A stretch of DNA of 46,741 nucleotides from an uncultured bacterium (lineage in GTDB: Bacteria; Cyanobacteriota; Vampirovibrionia; Gastranaerophilales; Gastranaerophilaceae). The stretch lies in the NCBI GenBank assembly GCA_902783835.1, contig CACZSN010000020.1:1-46741 (forward strand). Reading direction: 5' to 3'. Every line of letters begins with the position of its first letter. Within the stretch, counting starts at the first letter, position 1. The notes beneath the pieces were generated by a model. It worked only from the letters and a program-made list of their open reading frames with translations. It had not been told where the DNA came from and ran no database searches. Positions 8,706 through 16,742 of the stretch are shown piece by piece. The translations under genes and the position numbers were made by a program.

Positions 8706-9797
8706 ATGGAACCGGAAAATTCTAAACAATCCAATACACCGAAAAAGATTGTAAAAAAAGTTGTACGCAGAGTAGTTTCGGACAATGCAAACGGACAAAA
8801 TGCAAAACAAAATGAAATTAATGAATCATCAACTCCTAAAAAAGTTGTACGTAAAGTAGTCGTTAAAAAAACATCAACGGGGTCTGCCGTTCCGCAAAAC
8901 GGCGGCAAAAAAATTGTAAAACGTGTGGTTCGTAAAACAACAACTACGCAAAATCAAACTGCTTCGGGCGAAAAAAAGATTAACTATAAAGAAGAAATTG
9001 AAAAGCTTGCACCTTCAAATAAAAATGAACAAATTGACAGAAGTATTTCAAGCACCAATGCTAAAGTTAATGATGCTCCCAACGAAAATGCCGTAATTAA
9101 ATCGGCTACCGAACCGGAAAAAACAGCAGGTGCTGATGGTAAAACGACAAAAAAAGTTCTCAGAAAAAAATCGAAAGTTAAAAAATTCTTCAAAAAATAC
9201 GGAGTATTTTTGATTATATTCTTTGTATTTTCTGCATTTTATTTAGGCTGGACATATCTTTTCCCGTCAATTTTGAATTTCAAAATCACATCAACTGATG
9301 TTAATGATTTCTTGCAACCGAGAATAGGTTTTAAGGTTGATTATTCAAATGCAAAATATTATACAACTCCTGCATTGGGTGTCGGTGTAAGAGTTAAGAA
9401 TTTGAAATTGGTATATCCGGAAGGCAGACTCGATGACGAAAAAATGTTATTTATGAAATCGAGAAATGCGGTTTTTGAAGTGCCGATTATACCGTTGATG
9501 ATGAAAACCATTAAGTTTAATGAATTTTCACTTCGCAGTGTAAGTGCAAATTTATACAGAAATAAAGACGGAAAGTATGCTTATTTGGAACATTTCAAGA
9601 GCCATTTTAATCCGAATGCGAAGAAATATTTGCTCGAAATCCCGGACATTATGATTTTGTCATATAACATGCCGTCTTTTGACGAACAAACAAAACAATT
9701 TACTAAAAAACGCGGTGCTCAGATGAGAATTCCTTCCAAAACCGTAAAAGAAGTTTTGAAAGAAGCACCGAAGTCTAATACGATTATGATTAGATAG
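8706..9797 (+). CDS. single-pass membrane protein with AsmA-like domain and basic KVV repeats (363 aa)
   Basis: The first 90 residues contain three copies of a basic repeat (PKKIVKKVVRRVV, PKKVVRKVVVKKT, GKKIVKRVVRKT). A Lys-rich linker follows, then one membrane segment at about 163-188 (GVFLIIFFVFSAFYLGWTYL). The part beyond the membrane, with ITSTDVNDFLQPRIGFKVDY and VRVKNLKLVYPEG, resembles the start of AsmA/YhdP-type proteins that handle lipids at the Gram-negative envelope. Those proteins are usually much longer, so this is a short form. It directly abuts the next radical SAM gene (TAG followed at once by ATG), implying translational coupling. The AsmA assignment is moderate. Confidence 0.7.
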   Translation: MEPENSKQSNTPKKIVKKVVRRVVSDNANGQNAKQNEINESSTPKKVVRKVVVKKTSTGSAVPQNGGKKIVKRVVRKTTTTQNQTASGEKKINYKEEIEKLAPSNKNEQIDRSISSTNAKVNDAPNENAVIKSATEPEKTAGADGKTTKKVLRKKSKVKKFFKKYGVFLIIFFVFSAFYLGWTYLFPSILNFKITSTDVNDFLQPRIGFKVDYSNAKYYTTPALGVGVRVKNLKLVYPEGRLDDEKMLFMKSRNAVFEVPIIPLMMKTIKFNEFSLRSVSANLYRNKDGKYAYLEHFKSHFNPNAKKYLLEIPDIMILSYNMPSFDEQTKQFTKKRGAQMRIPSKTVKEVLKEAPKSNTIMIR

Positions 9798-10664
9798 ATG
9801 AATAAAAATTGTGTAACAGTTGAGCAAAAAATATTTTTTGAAAAACATCTTATTCCCGATGTGAATATTTTGTTGTCAGACGGTTGCAATTTGAATTGTG
9901 CTTCTTGCACAAATTACTCTCCCCTTGCAAAAGAACATTTCGCTTCGCCCGAAATAATTGAAAAAGATGTTAAAAGACTTTCCGAAATTGCGGGTAACAA
10001 AGTTGCAAGAATAGATTTTATGGGGGGAGAACCGCTGTTGCACCCTCAAATTACGGATATTATGAAATCCGTAAGAAAATATTTTCCGAAAACAAATATC
10101 GCTATCGAAACAAACGGCATTTTGTTAAAAAGCATGCCCGAAAAGTTTTGGCAAACTGTTAAAGATACCGGAATTATTGTCAGAATAAGCCTCTATGAAG
10201 GAATAAATTCCGTTGACGAAATAAAGAGTTTTGCAAAAGAAATCGGAGCGGAATTCAGACAAAATTGGTACGTAAATGATTGGATGAGCGAAAACAGTAA
10301 CGAATTTATTATTGAAACAAATGGCGGTTATCTCGATTGGAAGTATTATCCATTGGATGTTTCGGGCAATCAGGATATAACTTATAACTTTGAACATTGT
10401 GAACAACATTGTTGTTGCTGTCTGAAAGAAGGCATGTTCTATCCTTGTACGAGAATTCCCAATATTTGCCATTTTAATGAATATTTTGGCGAAAATTTGA
10501 AAATTTCTTCCCAAGATAAAATTAATATACATGATGAATGCTCGGAAAAAACTTTGTCCGATTTTCTCTCGACACCGGTTCCGTTTTGCAAATATTGTAA
10601 TGTAAAATCCGAAAAATACATAAAATGGGAAAAATCAAAAAGAAATAATCAAGAATGGCTGTAA
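9798..10664 (+). CDS. radical SAM protein with C-terminal SPASM/twitch-like cysteines (288 aa)
   Basis: The radical SAM motif CNLNCASC lies at about residues 30-37, followed by DFMGGEPLLHP, the SAM-binding GGE region. The C-terminal part has clustered cysteines, CEQHCCCCLKEGMFYPC and later CKYC, as in SPASM/twitch domains that hold one or more auxiliary [4Fe-4S] clusters. Such enzymes modify peptides, proteins or sugars. No precursor-peptide gene is visible nearby. It begins on the base after the stop of the AsmA-like gene, so both belong to one transcript and may act in the same envelope process. The substrate cannot be inferred. Confidence 0.85.
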   Translation: MNKNCVTVEQKIFFEKHLIPDVNILLSDGCNLNCASCTNYSPLAKEHFASPEIIEKDVKRLSEIAGNKVARIDFMGGEPLLHPQITDIMKSVRKYFPKTNIAIETNGILLKSMPEKFWQTVKDTGIIVRISLYEGINSVDEIKSFAKEIGAEFRQNWYVNDWMSENSNEFIIETNGGYLDWKYYPLDVSGNQDITYNFEHCEQHCCCCLKEGMFYPCTRIPNICHFNEYFGENLKISSQDKINIHDECSEKTLSDFLSTPVPFCKYCNVKSEKYIKWEKSKRNNQEWL

Positions 10665-10732
10665 AAAATCGGAATAGAATAACAACGAAATTGTTAATTT
10701 ATGTAACAAAATAAAATAAATTTTTGAAAAGG

Positions 10733-10760
10733 ATAACAAAAAAAAGTAGGTTTTTGTTAT
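10733..10760. repeat. perfect 10-bp inverted repeat
   Basis: ATAACAAAAA at 10733-10742 is mirrored by TTTTTGTTAT at 10751-10760 around an 8-base spacer. No T-run follows, so it is a poor terminator; it may be an operator upstream of the HNH gene. Confidence 0.6.
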
Positions 10761-10775
10761 TACATGAATGTTAAG

Positions 10776-10791
10776 CAAACATGTGTGTTTG
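10776..10791. repeat. perfect 6-bp inverted repeat with 4-base loop
   Basis: CAAACA-TGTG-TGTTTG, 35 bases before the HNH-protein start. It lies just downstream of the other inverted repeat; the two together look like a regulatory region. Confidence 0.5.
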
Positions 10792-10825
10792 ATAGTAGTA
10801 ATAAAATAGAAATCAGGGTGGAAAA

Positions 10826-11989
10826 ATGAATCTTAACGGAATCAAAACAATTCAACCGAATGTTCTACAACAAACTAAGCCGACTGCGAAACCGGCAGAA
10901 GAGCAAACGGCTCAAGTAAATGCAGAACCTAAAAAAGCAGGTGATGGCGGAGCATTAAAATCATACTTCGCAGCAGGTGTTTCATTTGGCGGACACCATT
11001 GTAAAACAAGCAACTTCGAACCGAAGAAACTTCCGGATGTTCCTTGTTGCTGTTGCGGCAGACCGATGTTAAGAGAACAAGACCTTGCAGTGTGCAAAAA
11101 AGGTGTTCAATCGACAAGCGGTGACAAATTGGCTGCAACATTGAAAGAATACAGCAAGTATATGCGTTCAGACGAAAAATGCGTTGGCGAAATTCTTGCA
11201 AATCAAGCTAAAAAATCAGGCGGTAACGTTTCTGATTGTATGAAACAAACCGGCGGAAACCTTCGTGAATTAACAGGACAATATGCAAACGGTATTTTGG
11301 ACAAACTTAATGCAGCAGCAACAGACGCATACAAATCAGATGAAAACCCTGTTGCAGATCTTATTCACCAAGCAAAAGAAGGTATTGAAAACAACAGAGG
11401 TTTAGACCGTTCAACATTTGTAGCAAAATTGGAAAAGGTTGGCGGAAAGCTTAATGAAGAACAACAAGCACAACTTCAAGATATCGCTATGGATTTGCCG
11501 CAAACATTTAACCACGTTCAAAGAATTTACGACAAATACGAAAACAAAAAACCTGAAGATATTTCAAGAAGATTGTTCTCAACAGCTTTAACAACAGCAG
11601 AACACATTCACCCGCACTCATTGGGCGGACCTGACAACACAGCTAACTACATCGCTGAATGTGCAGGTTGCAACAACCCGAGAGGCAATATGGACTATGC
11701 TGATTGGCTTAAGGTTCACCCTGAATACCCGAGAAAAGCTCAAGAACATATTGAACATATCGAAGCAAGAATTATCAACGGTGAAATCGGTTCAGATTAC
11801 AACGATTGGCCGGTAGATGTTAAAGCTTCTCTTACTAAAGAATCAGGCGGAAGAATGAAACTTCAAGTTCTTAACCCCGACACAATTGCTAATATGAGAA
11901 AAGCAAGAGGTACAACGGGTAATGTAACTGTTGAAGATGTCAGAGCTGCTTACGAAAAACAAGAAGCTGAAAAAGCTGAAAAAGCATAA
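10826..11989 (+). CDS. HNH-domain protein with CxxC zinc pairs (387 aa)
   Basis: Residues about 258-295 carry an HNH nuclease-like signature: EHIHPHSLGG, then DNTANYIAEC and NNPRGN, with a CxxC pair (CAGC). A second cysteine group, CCCCG, lies near residue 74, where HNH proteins often carry the first zinc pair, but here about 180 mostly helical residues separate them. The N-terminus (MNLNGIKTIQPN...YFAAGVSFGG) is low-complexity and unlike a nuclease. The C-terminus is a Lys/Glu/Ala helix. The gene is monocistronic with a GGTGG ribosome binding site and its own terminator, and codon use looks like that of a well-expressed gene. Role unknown: nuclease, or a structural zinc protein derived from one. 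Confidence 0.75.
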   Translation: MNLNGIKTIQPNVLQQTKPTAKPAEEQTAQVNAEPKKAGDGGALKSYFAAGVSFGGHHCKTSNFEPKKLPDVPCCCCGRPMLREQDLAVCKKGVQSTSGDKLAATLKEYSKYMRSDEKCVGEILANQAKKSGGNVSDCMKQTGGNLRELTGQYANGILDKLNAAATDAYKSDENPVADLIHQAKEGIENNRGLDRSTFVAKLEKVGGKLNEEQQAQLQDIAMDLPQTFNHVQRIYDKYENKKPEDISRRLFSTALTTAEHIHPHSLGGPDNTANYIAECAGCNNPRGNMDYADWLKVHPEYPRKAQEHIEHIEARIINGEIGSDYNDWPVDVKASLTKESGGRMKLQVLNPDTIANMRKARGTTGNVTVEDVRAAYEKQEAEKAEKA

Positions 11990-12013
11990 ACAAATACTGA
12001 TTTCTATTTGAAA

Positions 12014-12039
12014 AACGACCTTAACGGGTCGTTTTTTTT
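12014..12039 (+). terminator. Rho-independent terminator of the HNH gene
   Basis: Stem AACGACC/GGTCGTT (12014-12020 with 12027-12033) with loop TTAACG, then a T-run to 12039. Confidence 0.85.
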
Positions 12040-12090
12040 ATGCTTGAATTTGTTTTTACGGAATAAGTATTTCATATTTCCACACAAACA

Positions 12091-12122
12091 AAAACGCAGG
12101 ATATTTTTCAATCCTGCGTTTT
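12091..12122 (-). terminator. terminator of the alcohol dehydrogenase gene
   Basis: A perfect 12-bp stem (AAAACGCAGGAT with its complement) and 8-base loop. It lies 18 bases beyond the minus-strand stop. T residues at the stem end on both strands could allow bidirectional action. Confidence 0.75.
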
Positions 12123-12140
12123 GTAATTTTCAGATAAAAA

Positions 12141-13343
12141 TTAGATTTGTTTCAAAGAATCGTTGTAGATTTGAGCAACGATTTCTTTTGAATCACCTGA
12201 CGGAGCGATGCTAAGCAAACCAGCAAGTGACGGAGTTTCAAATGTCAAGTTAACTAATTTTTCAACATCGTTTTCAGTAAATCCGATATCTTCAAGTTTT
12301 TCTTTTACGTTAACTGAAGCAAGCCAAGTTTGAACATCTTGAGCAACTTTGAGCGGAGTAAGATTGTTATAATCCGAAATCATCGGAGCCAAAATGTAGT
12401 CCAAAACTTCTTTTTTATCGTTATACATAGCCTTAATAACAGCCGGGAGCAACATAGCCAATCCCAAACCGTGAGAGAGGTCAGGTTTTACGGCACTGAG
12501 CGGGTGTTCAAGAGCGTGAGTATAATGGAGTAAGCCGTTATCGAAGCAAACACCTGCCATCATAGCGGCATAAGCCAAATAATATCTTGCCGTTAAGTCT
12601 TCGGGGTTAACGATAGCATCAGGCAAATATTTTGTTACCAAATTAACAACTTCAGCTGCGAGAGTTACTGTGTAAGGGCTTGCAACTTTTGAAGTAGCAG
12701 CTTCCACAACGTGGTTAATAGCATCGATTGAAACGTATCTTGTTTGTTTCGGTGAAAGTTTAACCATCAACGCAGGATCATCAATTGCGTACATCGGGTA
12801 AATGCAATCATAAGCGATTGCAGGTTTATAATTCTTTTCGGGAATTGTTACAACGGCAAATCTGTTGGTTTCAGTTCCTGTTCCGTGAGTCAAGTTGATT
12901 GACACAATCGGTGCTGCTTTTTCGGGAGCAAACTTAAATTCGTATACATCACTTGCTGTTTTGCCTTCGTTTTCGAGCAAGATTGCAACAGACTTACCTG
13001 CATCTGTCGGAGAACCGCCACCGATTGAAATAACTGCTTTTGCACCAAATTCTTTAGCCATTGCTGTTGCTTCGTCAACGTGATGAGTTGTCGGGTTCGG
13101 AGTAACTTTGTCGTAATTTACATAACCTACACCATTGTCCTTCAATGCTTTTTCAACAACGTCCCATGCCCCTGTTGCTTTGTATGCGTTTCTTCCGGAC
13201 ATAACGATAACTTTATCGATACCTTTTGATTTCAAGTCTTTTGCTATATCTTGAATTTTGTTGATAGCACCAACGCCAAAGTAAACCGTAGTTCTTGTTC
13301 TGATTTCAGCAACTTGGTTTATGTCAATGTTCTTTTCCCACAT
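12141..13343 (-). CDS. iron-containing alcohol dehydrogenase (400 aa)
   Basis: A group III, metal-dependent alcohol dehydrogenase that interconverts an alcohol and an aldehyde or ketone with NAD(P)H. The nucleotide-binding part includes YFGVGA and SIGGGSPTDAGK. The metal-binding half shows SIDAINHVVEA, HALEHPLSAVKPD and LSHGLGLAM, which contain the expected Asp and three His ligands. I place the start at the ATG at 13343 because AAAGGAC lies at the right distance; an upstream in-frame start would add an unrelated Lys-rich extension. It is monocistronic with a strong terminator. A fermentative role in redox balancing is likely; the substrate is not predictable. Confidence 0.92.
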   Translation of the reverse strand: MWEKNIDINQVAEIRTRTTVYFGVGAINKIQDIAKDLKSKGIDKVIVMSGRNAYKATGAWDVVEKALKDNGVGYVNYDKVTPNPTTHHVDEATAMAKEFGAKAVISIGGGSPTDAGKSVAILLENEGKTASDVYEFKFAPEKAAPIVSINLTHGTGTETNRFAVVTIPEKNYKPAIAYDCIYPMYAIDDPALMVKLSPKQTRYVSIDAINHVVEAATSKVASPYTVTLAAEVVNLVTKYLPDAIVNPEDLTARYYLAYAAMMAGVCFDNGLLHYTHALEHPLSAVKPDLSHGLGLAMLLPAVIKAMYNDKKEVLDYILAPMISDYNNLTPLKVAQDVQTWLASVNVKEKLEDIGFTENDVEKLVNLTFETPSLAGLLSIAPSGDSKEIVAQIYNDSLKQI

Positions 13344-13435
13344 AAAAAGTCCTTTCTTTTTCTGTAAAGTCGCAAATATTATAGCGTGAAAAAGATGAAG
13401 TTTCAATTATTCGTGAAAGTTTGTAAAATCACGAA

Positions 13436-13975
13436 TTAAATTTCTATTAGTGAAAAATGGTGTAAAAATACCCCGACAAAACCTGCTATTAAGAAGTAAT
13501 ATAGCGGATTTTTTTTGAATTTGAAACTTAATGCAAAAAGTCCCAATAAAATCGCTACGCTCCATAAGTCTGTCACGTTATTTTTTAATAATCTTAAACC
13601 GACAACAGTCAAAAGTCCGCAACCGGCAGGTTTTAGAGAATCTAAACTTGCTTTGACATAAAAATTATCTTGAAAAGTTTTTAACGCTTTTGAAACAGAA
13701 ATTACGATGAAATACGTCGGCAAAATTATCGAAACTGTTGCAAATATTGCAGCAAAGATTCCTGCCGTTTGAAATCCAGCGAACGTCGCCATGTTGATGC
13801 CAACAGGTCCAGGAGTCAAAACGGAAACAGCAATCATATCGGAAAGTTGTTTTGCACTATACCAACCGTATTCGTCGATTAATTGATATAAAAACGGAAT
13901 GGTCGCATAGCCACCGCCGACTGAGAATAAACCGATTTTAAAAAATTCATAGAAAAGAAACCAGTAAATTTTCAT
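13436..13975 (-). CDS. chrA: chromate transporter family protein, second half-size subunit (179 aa)
   Basis: A short CHR-family membrane protein of about five to six segments with the signature GGGYATIPFLYQL and LTPGPVGINMATFAG. Single-domain CHR proteins usually work as a pair of different subunits in opposite orientation, and its partner gene overlaps it by four bases (ATGA). Members of this family export chromate or related oxyanions; in gut and anaerobic bacteria the natural substrate is often unclear. Confidence 0.88.
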   Translation of the reverse strand: MKIYWFLFYEFFKIGLFSVGGGYATIPFLYQLIDEYGWYSAKQLSDMIAVSVLTPGPVGINMATFAGFQTAGIFAAIFATVSIILPTYFIVISVSKALKTFQDNFYVKASLDSLKPAGCGLLTVVGLRLLKNNVTDLWSVAILLGLFALSFKFKKNPLYYFLIAGFVGVFLHHFSLIEI

Positions 13976-14526
13976 CTCTCGCTCCTTTTCTTTTCAAAAA
14001 TTTTGTAACTTACCCCGAAAATCAACGAGCAAACTATGATTATTGCTGGAGAAACCTTGAAAATCAGCGATGCGATTAGTGTTGCGATAAAAATTACCCA
14101 CGAAAAAATACCTGTCATTGATTTTTGCCAGACTTCTTTAACAGAAAGGTAAAGAAGGATAACAACGGCAATATTTACGGACCAAAATATACTTTGAATA
14201 AAAGATAACTGCAAAAGTTTGTCGAGGACGGTTGCGATTGCAAGAATGCAAATTACGGGAGAAGTGATAATTCCTGCAAGAGCAACGGCAGCACCTCTTT
14301 TCCCTCTGAGCTTGTATCCCGTAAAAGCCGAAACATTTGCGGCAATAATGCCCGGAATACATTGACCTAATGCATAAAAATTGACCAATTCATCTTCCGT
14401 AAGCCAGTCTCTGTCCTCAATAAAGGATTTTTTCATCAATGGAACGATTACATAACCGCCGCCCAAAAGTTGGACGCCGAGCATGAAAAATTGTTTGTAT
14501 AGTTCGGTTAATGTAACTTTTTCCAT
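13972..14526 (-). CDS. chrA: chromate transporter family protein, first half-size subunit (184 aa)
   Basis: The partner of the downstream CHR protein, with LGGGYVIVPLMKK and the conserved QCIPGIIAANVSAFTGY. Hydrophobic segments span most of the sequence. Translation is probably coupled through the 4-base overlap. The ATG at 14526 lies only six bases after an extended -10 promoter element and no ribosome binding site is possible upstream, so the message is probably leaderless. Confidence 0.88.
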   Translation of the reverse strand: MEKVTLTELYKQFFMLGVQLLGGGYVIVPLMKKSFIEDRDWLTEDELVNFYALGQCIPGIIAANVSAFTGYKLRGKRGAAVALAGIITSPVICILAIATVLDKLLQLSFIQSIFWSVNIAVVILLYLSVKEVWQKSMTGIFSWVIFIATLIASLIFKVSPAIIIVCSLIFGVSYKIFEKKRSER

Positions 14527-14532
14527 AGTCCG

Positions 14533-14541
14533 ATTATAACA
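14533..14541 (-). promoter_or_regulatory. extended -10 promoter of the chromate transporter genes
   Basis: On the minus strand this reads TGT-TATAAT, a perfect extended -10. Six bases separate it from the ATG, which places transcription start at or next to the start codon. Confidence 0.6.
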
Positions 14542-14810
14542 CAGTAAAAATTTAAGTTTGTAACGTTGGGGGGATTTCTTTTGTGACTGGAGTTTCGTGG
14601 ATTTTTAAGTCTGCTGTATCGCTGAAATTGTTTTGTAAATATATAACTTGTAAATTTTTATTTAAAATATTAAAAATAATCGTAAAAAAATAAAAATTTA
14701 ATCTTGAAAAGACTTACTATAATTAAATTTTGAAGAATATTGCGTTTATTACGAAACATTATTAAACTTTGTTCATTAATGAATGTAAAAATTAATTTTG
14801 CCAATAATGC

Positions 14811-15068
14811 TCGGGGGCATGCCTGATTGTAAAAATTATTTAATAAAAATAAACTTGTAATTCATCCGCCGGAAGGATAGCATGTAAGAACAGTCAGGAA
14901 AGAATATAGGAAAGAAAAAGCGAGGTGATGGTCTAACCTATACAGACAACGGGATTTCAGGAAATGGTTAAAGGACTGTTAATCGATATGATTAATAATC
15001 ATTAAAAAAGATTTAATCTTGGGAAAAAAGGGATTCACGAAAAAGTTTTGGCAAACAAAACTTTTTTT
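14811..15068 (+). ncRNA. candidate structured non-coding RNA upstream of deoB
   Basis: This part of the 594-base gap before deoB has no plausible reading frame. It is less AT-rich than the bases before it and is full of short helices: AACAGTC (14889-14895) with GACTGTT (14974-14980), enclosing TATAGG (14905-14910) with CCTATA (14937-14942). A competing pair TAACC (14934-14938)/GGTTA (14966-14970) is also possible. It ends in an intrinsic terminator at 15040-15068. It could be an independent small RNA or a leader that controls deoB; deoB has its own -10 box after the terminator, which favours the former. I do not recognise 6S, SRP, RNase P, tmRNA or a known riboswitch. The bases 14527-14810 appear featureless and very AT-rich. 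Confidence 0.5.
15040..15068 (+). terminator. Rho-independent terminator before deoB
   Basis: Ten-base-pair stem AAAAAGTTTT/AAAACTTTTT with loop GGCAAAC, continuing into seven T residues. It precedes the deoB start by 52 bases. Confidence 0.75.
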
Positions 15069-15083
15069 GTGTTTAAATATAAA

Positions 15084-15089
15084 TATAAT
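15084..15089 (+). promoter_or_regulatory. -10 box of deoB
   Basis: A perfect TATAAT lies 31 bases before the deoB ATG and after the terminator. The -35 position is only a T-rich tract, so the promoter is partial. AGGATG serves as ribosome binding site. Confidence 0.45.
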
Positions 15090-15120
15090 GTTGTGTTACT
15101 ACTTAAAATGAGGATGAAAC

Positions 15121-16299
15121 ATGAAAAGAGCAATTGTTATTGTAGTTGATTCAATGGGTTGCGGAGCTATGCCCGATGCAGCGGAATTTAATGATTTACC
15201 GACTTGCAATACGTTAGCACACGTTGCACATGCAAACGGTGGTTTGAACGTACCGAACTTTGAAAAAATGGGTTTGGGAAATATTATTGATATAGAAGGT
15301 GTAAAAAAGGTTGAAAATCCGACTGCTCAATACGGTATTTTGCAAGAAATTTCAAAAGGCAAATGTACAACAACCGGTCACTGGGAAATGATGGGACACA
15401 TTCTTGATAATCCGTTCAAAGTTTATACGGAATCAGGTTTCCCAAAAGAAATCATTGATGAATTTGTAAAAAGAACAGGCTGCGGCGGTGTTTTGGGTAA
15501 CAAGGCTGCTTCAGGTACGGTAATTCTTGATGAATTGCACGAAGAACACGAAAAAACGAAGAAACCGATTGTTTATACATCAGCGGACAGTGTATTCCAA
15601 ATCGCGATGAATATTGATGTTGTTCCGTTGGAAACACTTTATGAATACTGCAAAATCGCTCGTGAATTGTTGAACGAAGTTTCAAACGTTTCAAGAGTTA
15701 TTGCTCGTCCTTATCAAATGGTTGACGGAAAACCGAAAAGAGTTTCAAAATACAGACGTGATTTCTCTGTTAAACCTTATAAGAAAACTCTTTGTGATGA
15801 AGTTGCTGAAAGCAACGGATACGTTTACGGTATCGGTAAAATCGAAGATATTTTCGTTGGCAAAGGCATCACTCACGCTATTCACACAGGTTCAAACAAA
15901 GAAGGTCTTGAATTGACTCTTGAAGCTGTAAAAAATCCGTTGCCGAAACCGGAATTGAAGGTTGCGGATTGTACGGATAAACCGAATAAATACTTTATCT
16001 TCACAAACCTTGTTGATACAGATATGTTGTTCGGTCACAGAAATGATGCAATCGGATATGCACATGCCATCGAAGAAATCGATACATACCTCCCTGCAAT
16101 TCAAGATGCCATGACTGATGAAGATATCCTTATCATCACTGCAGATCACGGTTGTGACCCGACAGTTCCGGGAACTGATCACACAAGAGAACAAATCCCG
16201 CTTCTTGTTTACGGAAAAACTTTGAAACCCGCAAACCTCGGTACTCGTGTAGGTTTCGACAATATTGCAAATACAGTAAGAGAATGGTTGTTTAATTAA
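15121..16299 (+). CDS. deoB: phosphopentomutase (392 aa)
   Basis: Interconverts ribose (or deoxyribose) 1-phosphate and 5-phosphate, linking nucleoside breakdown with the pentose phosphate pathway. It belongs to the alkaline phosphatase superfamily. VVDSMGCGAMPDA contains metal ligand D10, GKCTTTGHWEMMG carries the phosphorylated threonine region, and ADHGCDPTVPGTDHTRE the C-terminal metal ligands. Length matches the family. No other deo genes are adjacent. The end of its coding region overlaps the promoter of the ferredoxin gene. Confidence 0.97.
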   Translation: MKRAIVIVVDSMGCGAMPDAAEFNDLPTCNTLAHVAHANGGLNVPNFEKMGLGNIIDIEGVKKVENPTAQYGILQEISKGKCTTTGHWEMMGHILDNPFKVYTESGFPKEIIDEFVKRTGCGGVLGNKAASGTVILDELHEEHEKTKKPIVYTSADSVFQIAMNIDVVPLETLYEYCKIARELLNEVSNVSRVIARPYQMVDGKPKRVSKYRRDFSVKPYKKTLCDEVAESNGYVYGIGKIEDIFVGKGITHAIHTGSNKEGLELTLEAVKNPLPKPELKVADCTDKPNKYFIFTNLVDTDMLFGHRNDAIGYAHAIEEIDTYLPAIQDAMTDEDILIITADHGCDPTVPGTDHTREQIPLLVYGKTLKPANLGTRVGFDNIANTVREWLFN

Positions 16300-16316
16300 T
16301 TTTTCTCTGCTATAAT
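16288..16316 (+). promoter_or_regulatory. ferredoxin promoter
   Basis: TTGTTT at 16288-16293 and an extended -10, TGC-TATAAT at 16308-16316, are separated by 17 bases. The -35 box lies inside the last codons of deoB. Confidence 0.75.
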
Positions 16317-16358
16317 ATTACCGAAAGAAATTTCAATACAAATAAAAAGGAGAACACA

Positions 16359-16535
16359 ATGAAAGTTACAGTTTCAGATGATTGCATTTCATGCGGTGCT
16401 TGCGAATCAATTTGCGACGCAGTATTCAGCATTGAAGATAAAGCAGTAGTTAACGAAGCAGAAGTTGCAGCTAACGAATCAAGCGTTAAAGAAGCAGCAG
16501 ATTCATGCCCTGTTTCAGCAATTGTTGTTGAATAG
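16359..16535 (+). CDS. small [4Fe-4S] ferredoxin (58 aa)
   Basis: A single-cluster bacterial ferredoxin, an electron carrier for low-potential reactions. The ligands are C9, C12 and C15 in CISCGACESIC and C50 in the CP motif near the C-terminus; C19 is an extra cysteine that may form a disulphide in relatives. The start has a consensus AAGGAG ribosome binding site, a strong promoter lies upstream and a terminator downstream, so it is monocistronic and probably abundant. It is a likely electron donor for radical SAM enzymes and for anaerobic metabolism such as the dehydratase activator at 42977. Confidence 0.93.
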   Translation: MKVTVSDDCISCGACESICDAVFSIEDKAVVNEAEVAANESSVKEAADSCPVSAIVVE

Positions 16536-16556
16536 TTAACACTCAAAACTTTAAAG

Positions 16557-16584
16557 AAACCGCTCAGAAATGGGCGGTTTTTTT
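16557..16584 (+). terminator. ferredoxin terminator
   Basis: AAACCGC (16557-16563) pairs with GCGGTTT (16574-16580); T-run continues to 16584. Confidence 0.85.
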
Positions 16585-16742
16585 GTGACGTATTATTTTT
16601 TAAAATGCGTCCGCAATTGACGCAAGATAAGTTTATATTAAAAATATCGGGTATGAAATTAGGTTAAAAATTGTGAAAACTTTTTTTCTTCCCGCAAAAG
16701 AGTTTATAATATTAATATAAATATTTTGAAAGGTGATTAAGA

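Noticed and set aside
14811..14828. GGGGGCATGCC resembles part of a tmRNA start
   Set aside because: No tRNA-like ends or tag reading frame accompany it.
14870..14884. CCGGAAGGATAGCA resembles the SRP RNA tip
   Set aside because: The complementary left side of the SRP domain IV loop (the CAGGTC part) is missing and no enclosing helix fits.
16310..16546. Minus-strand frame of 78 codons
   Set aside because: It is antisense to the ferredoxin gene, which has intact cysteine ligands, a promoter, a ribosome binding site and a terminator.
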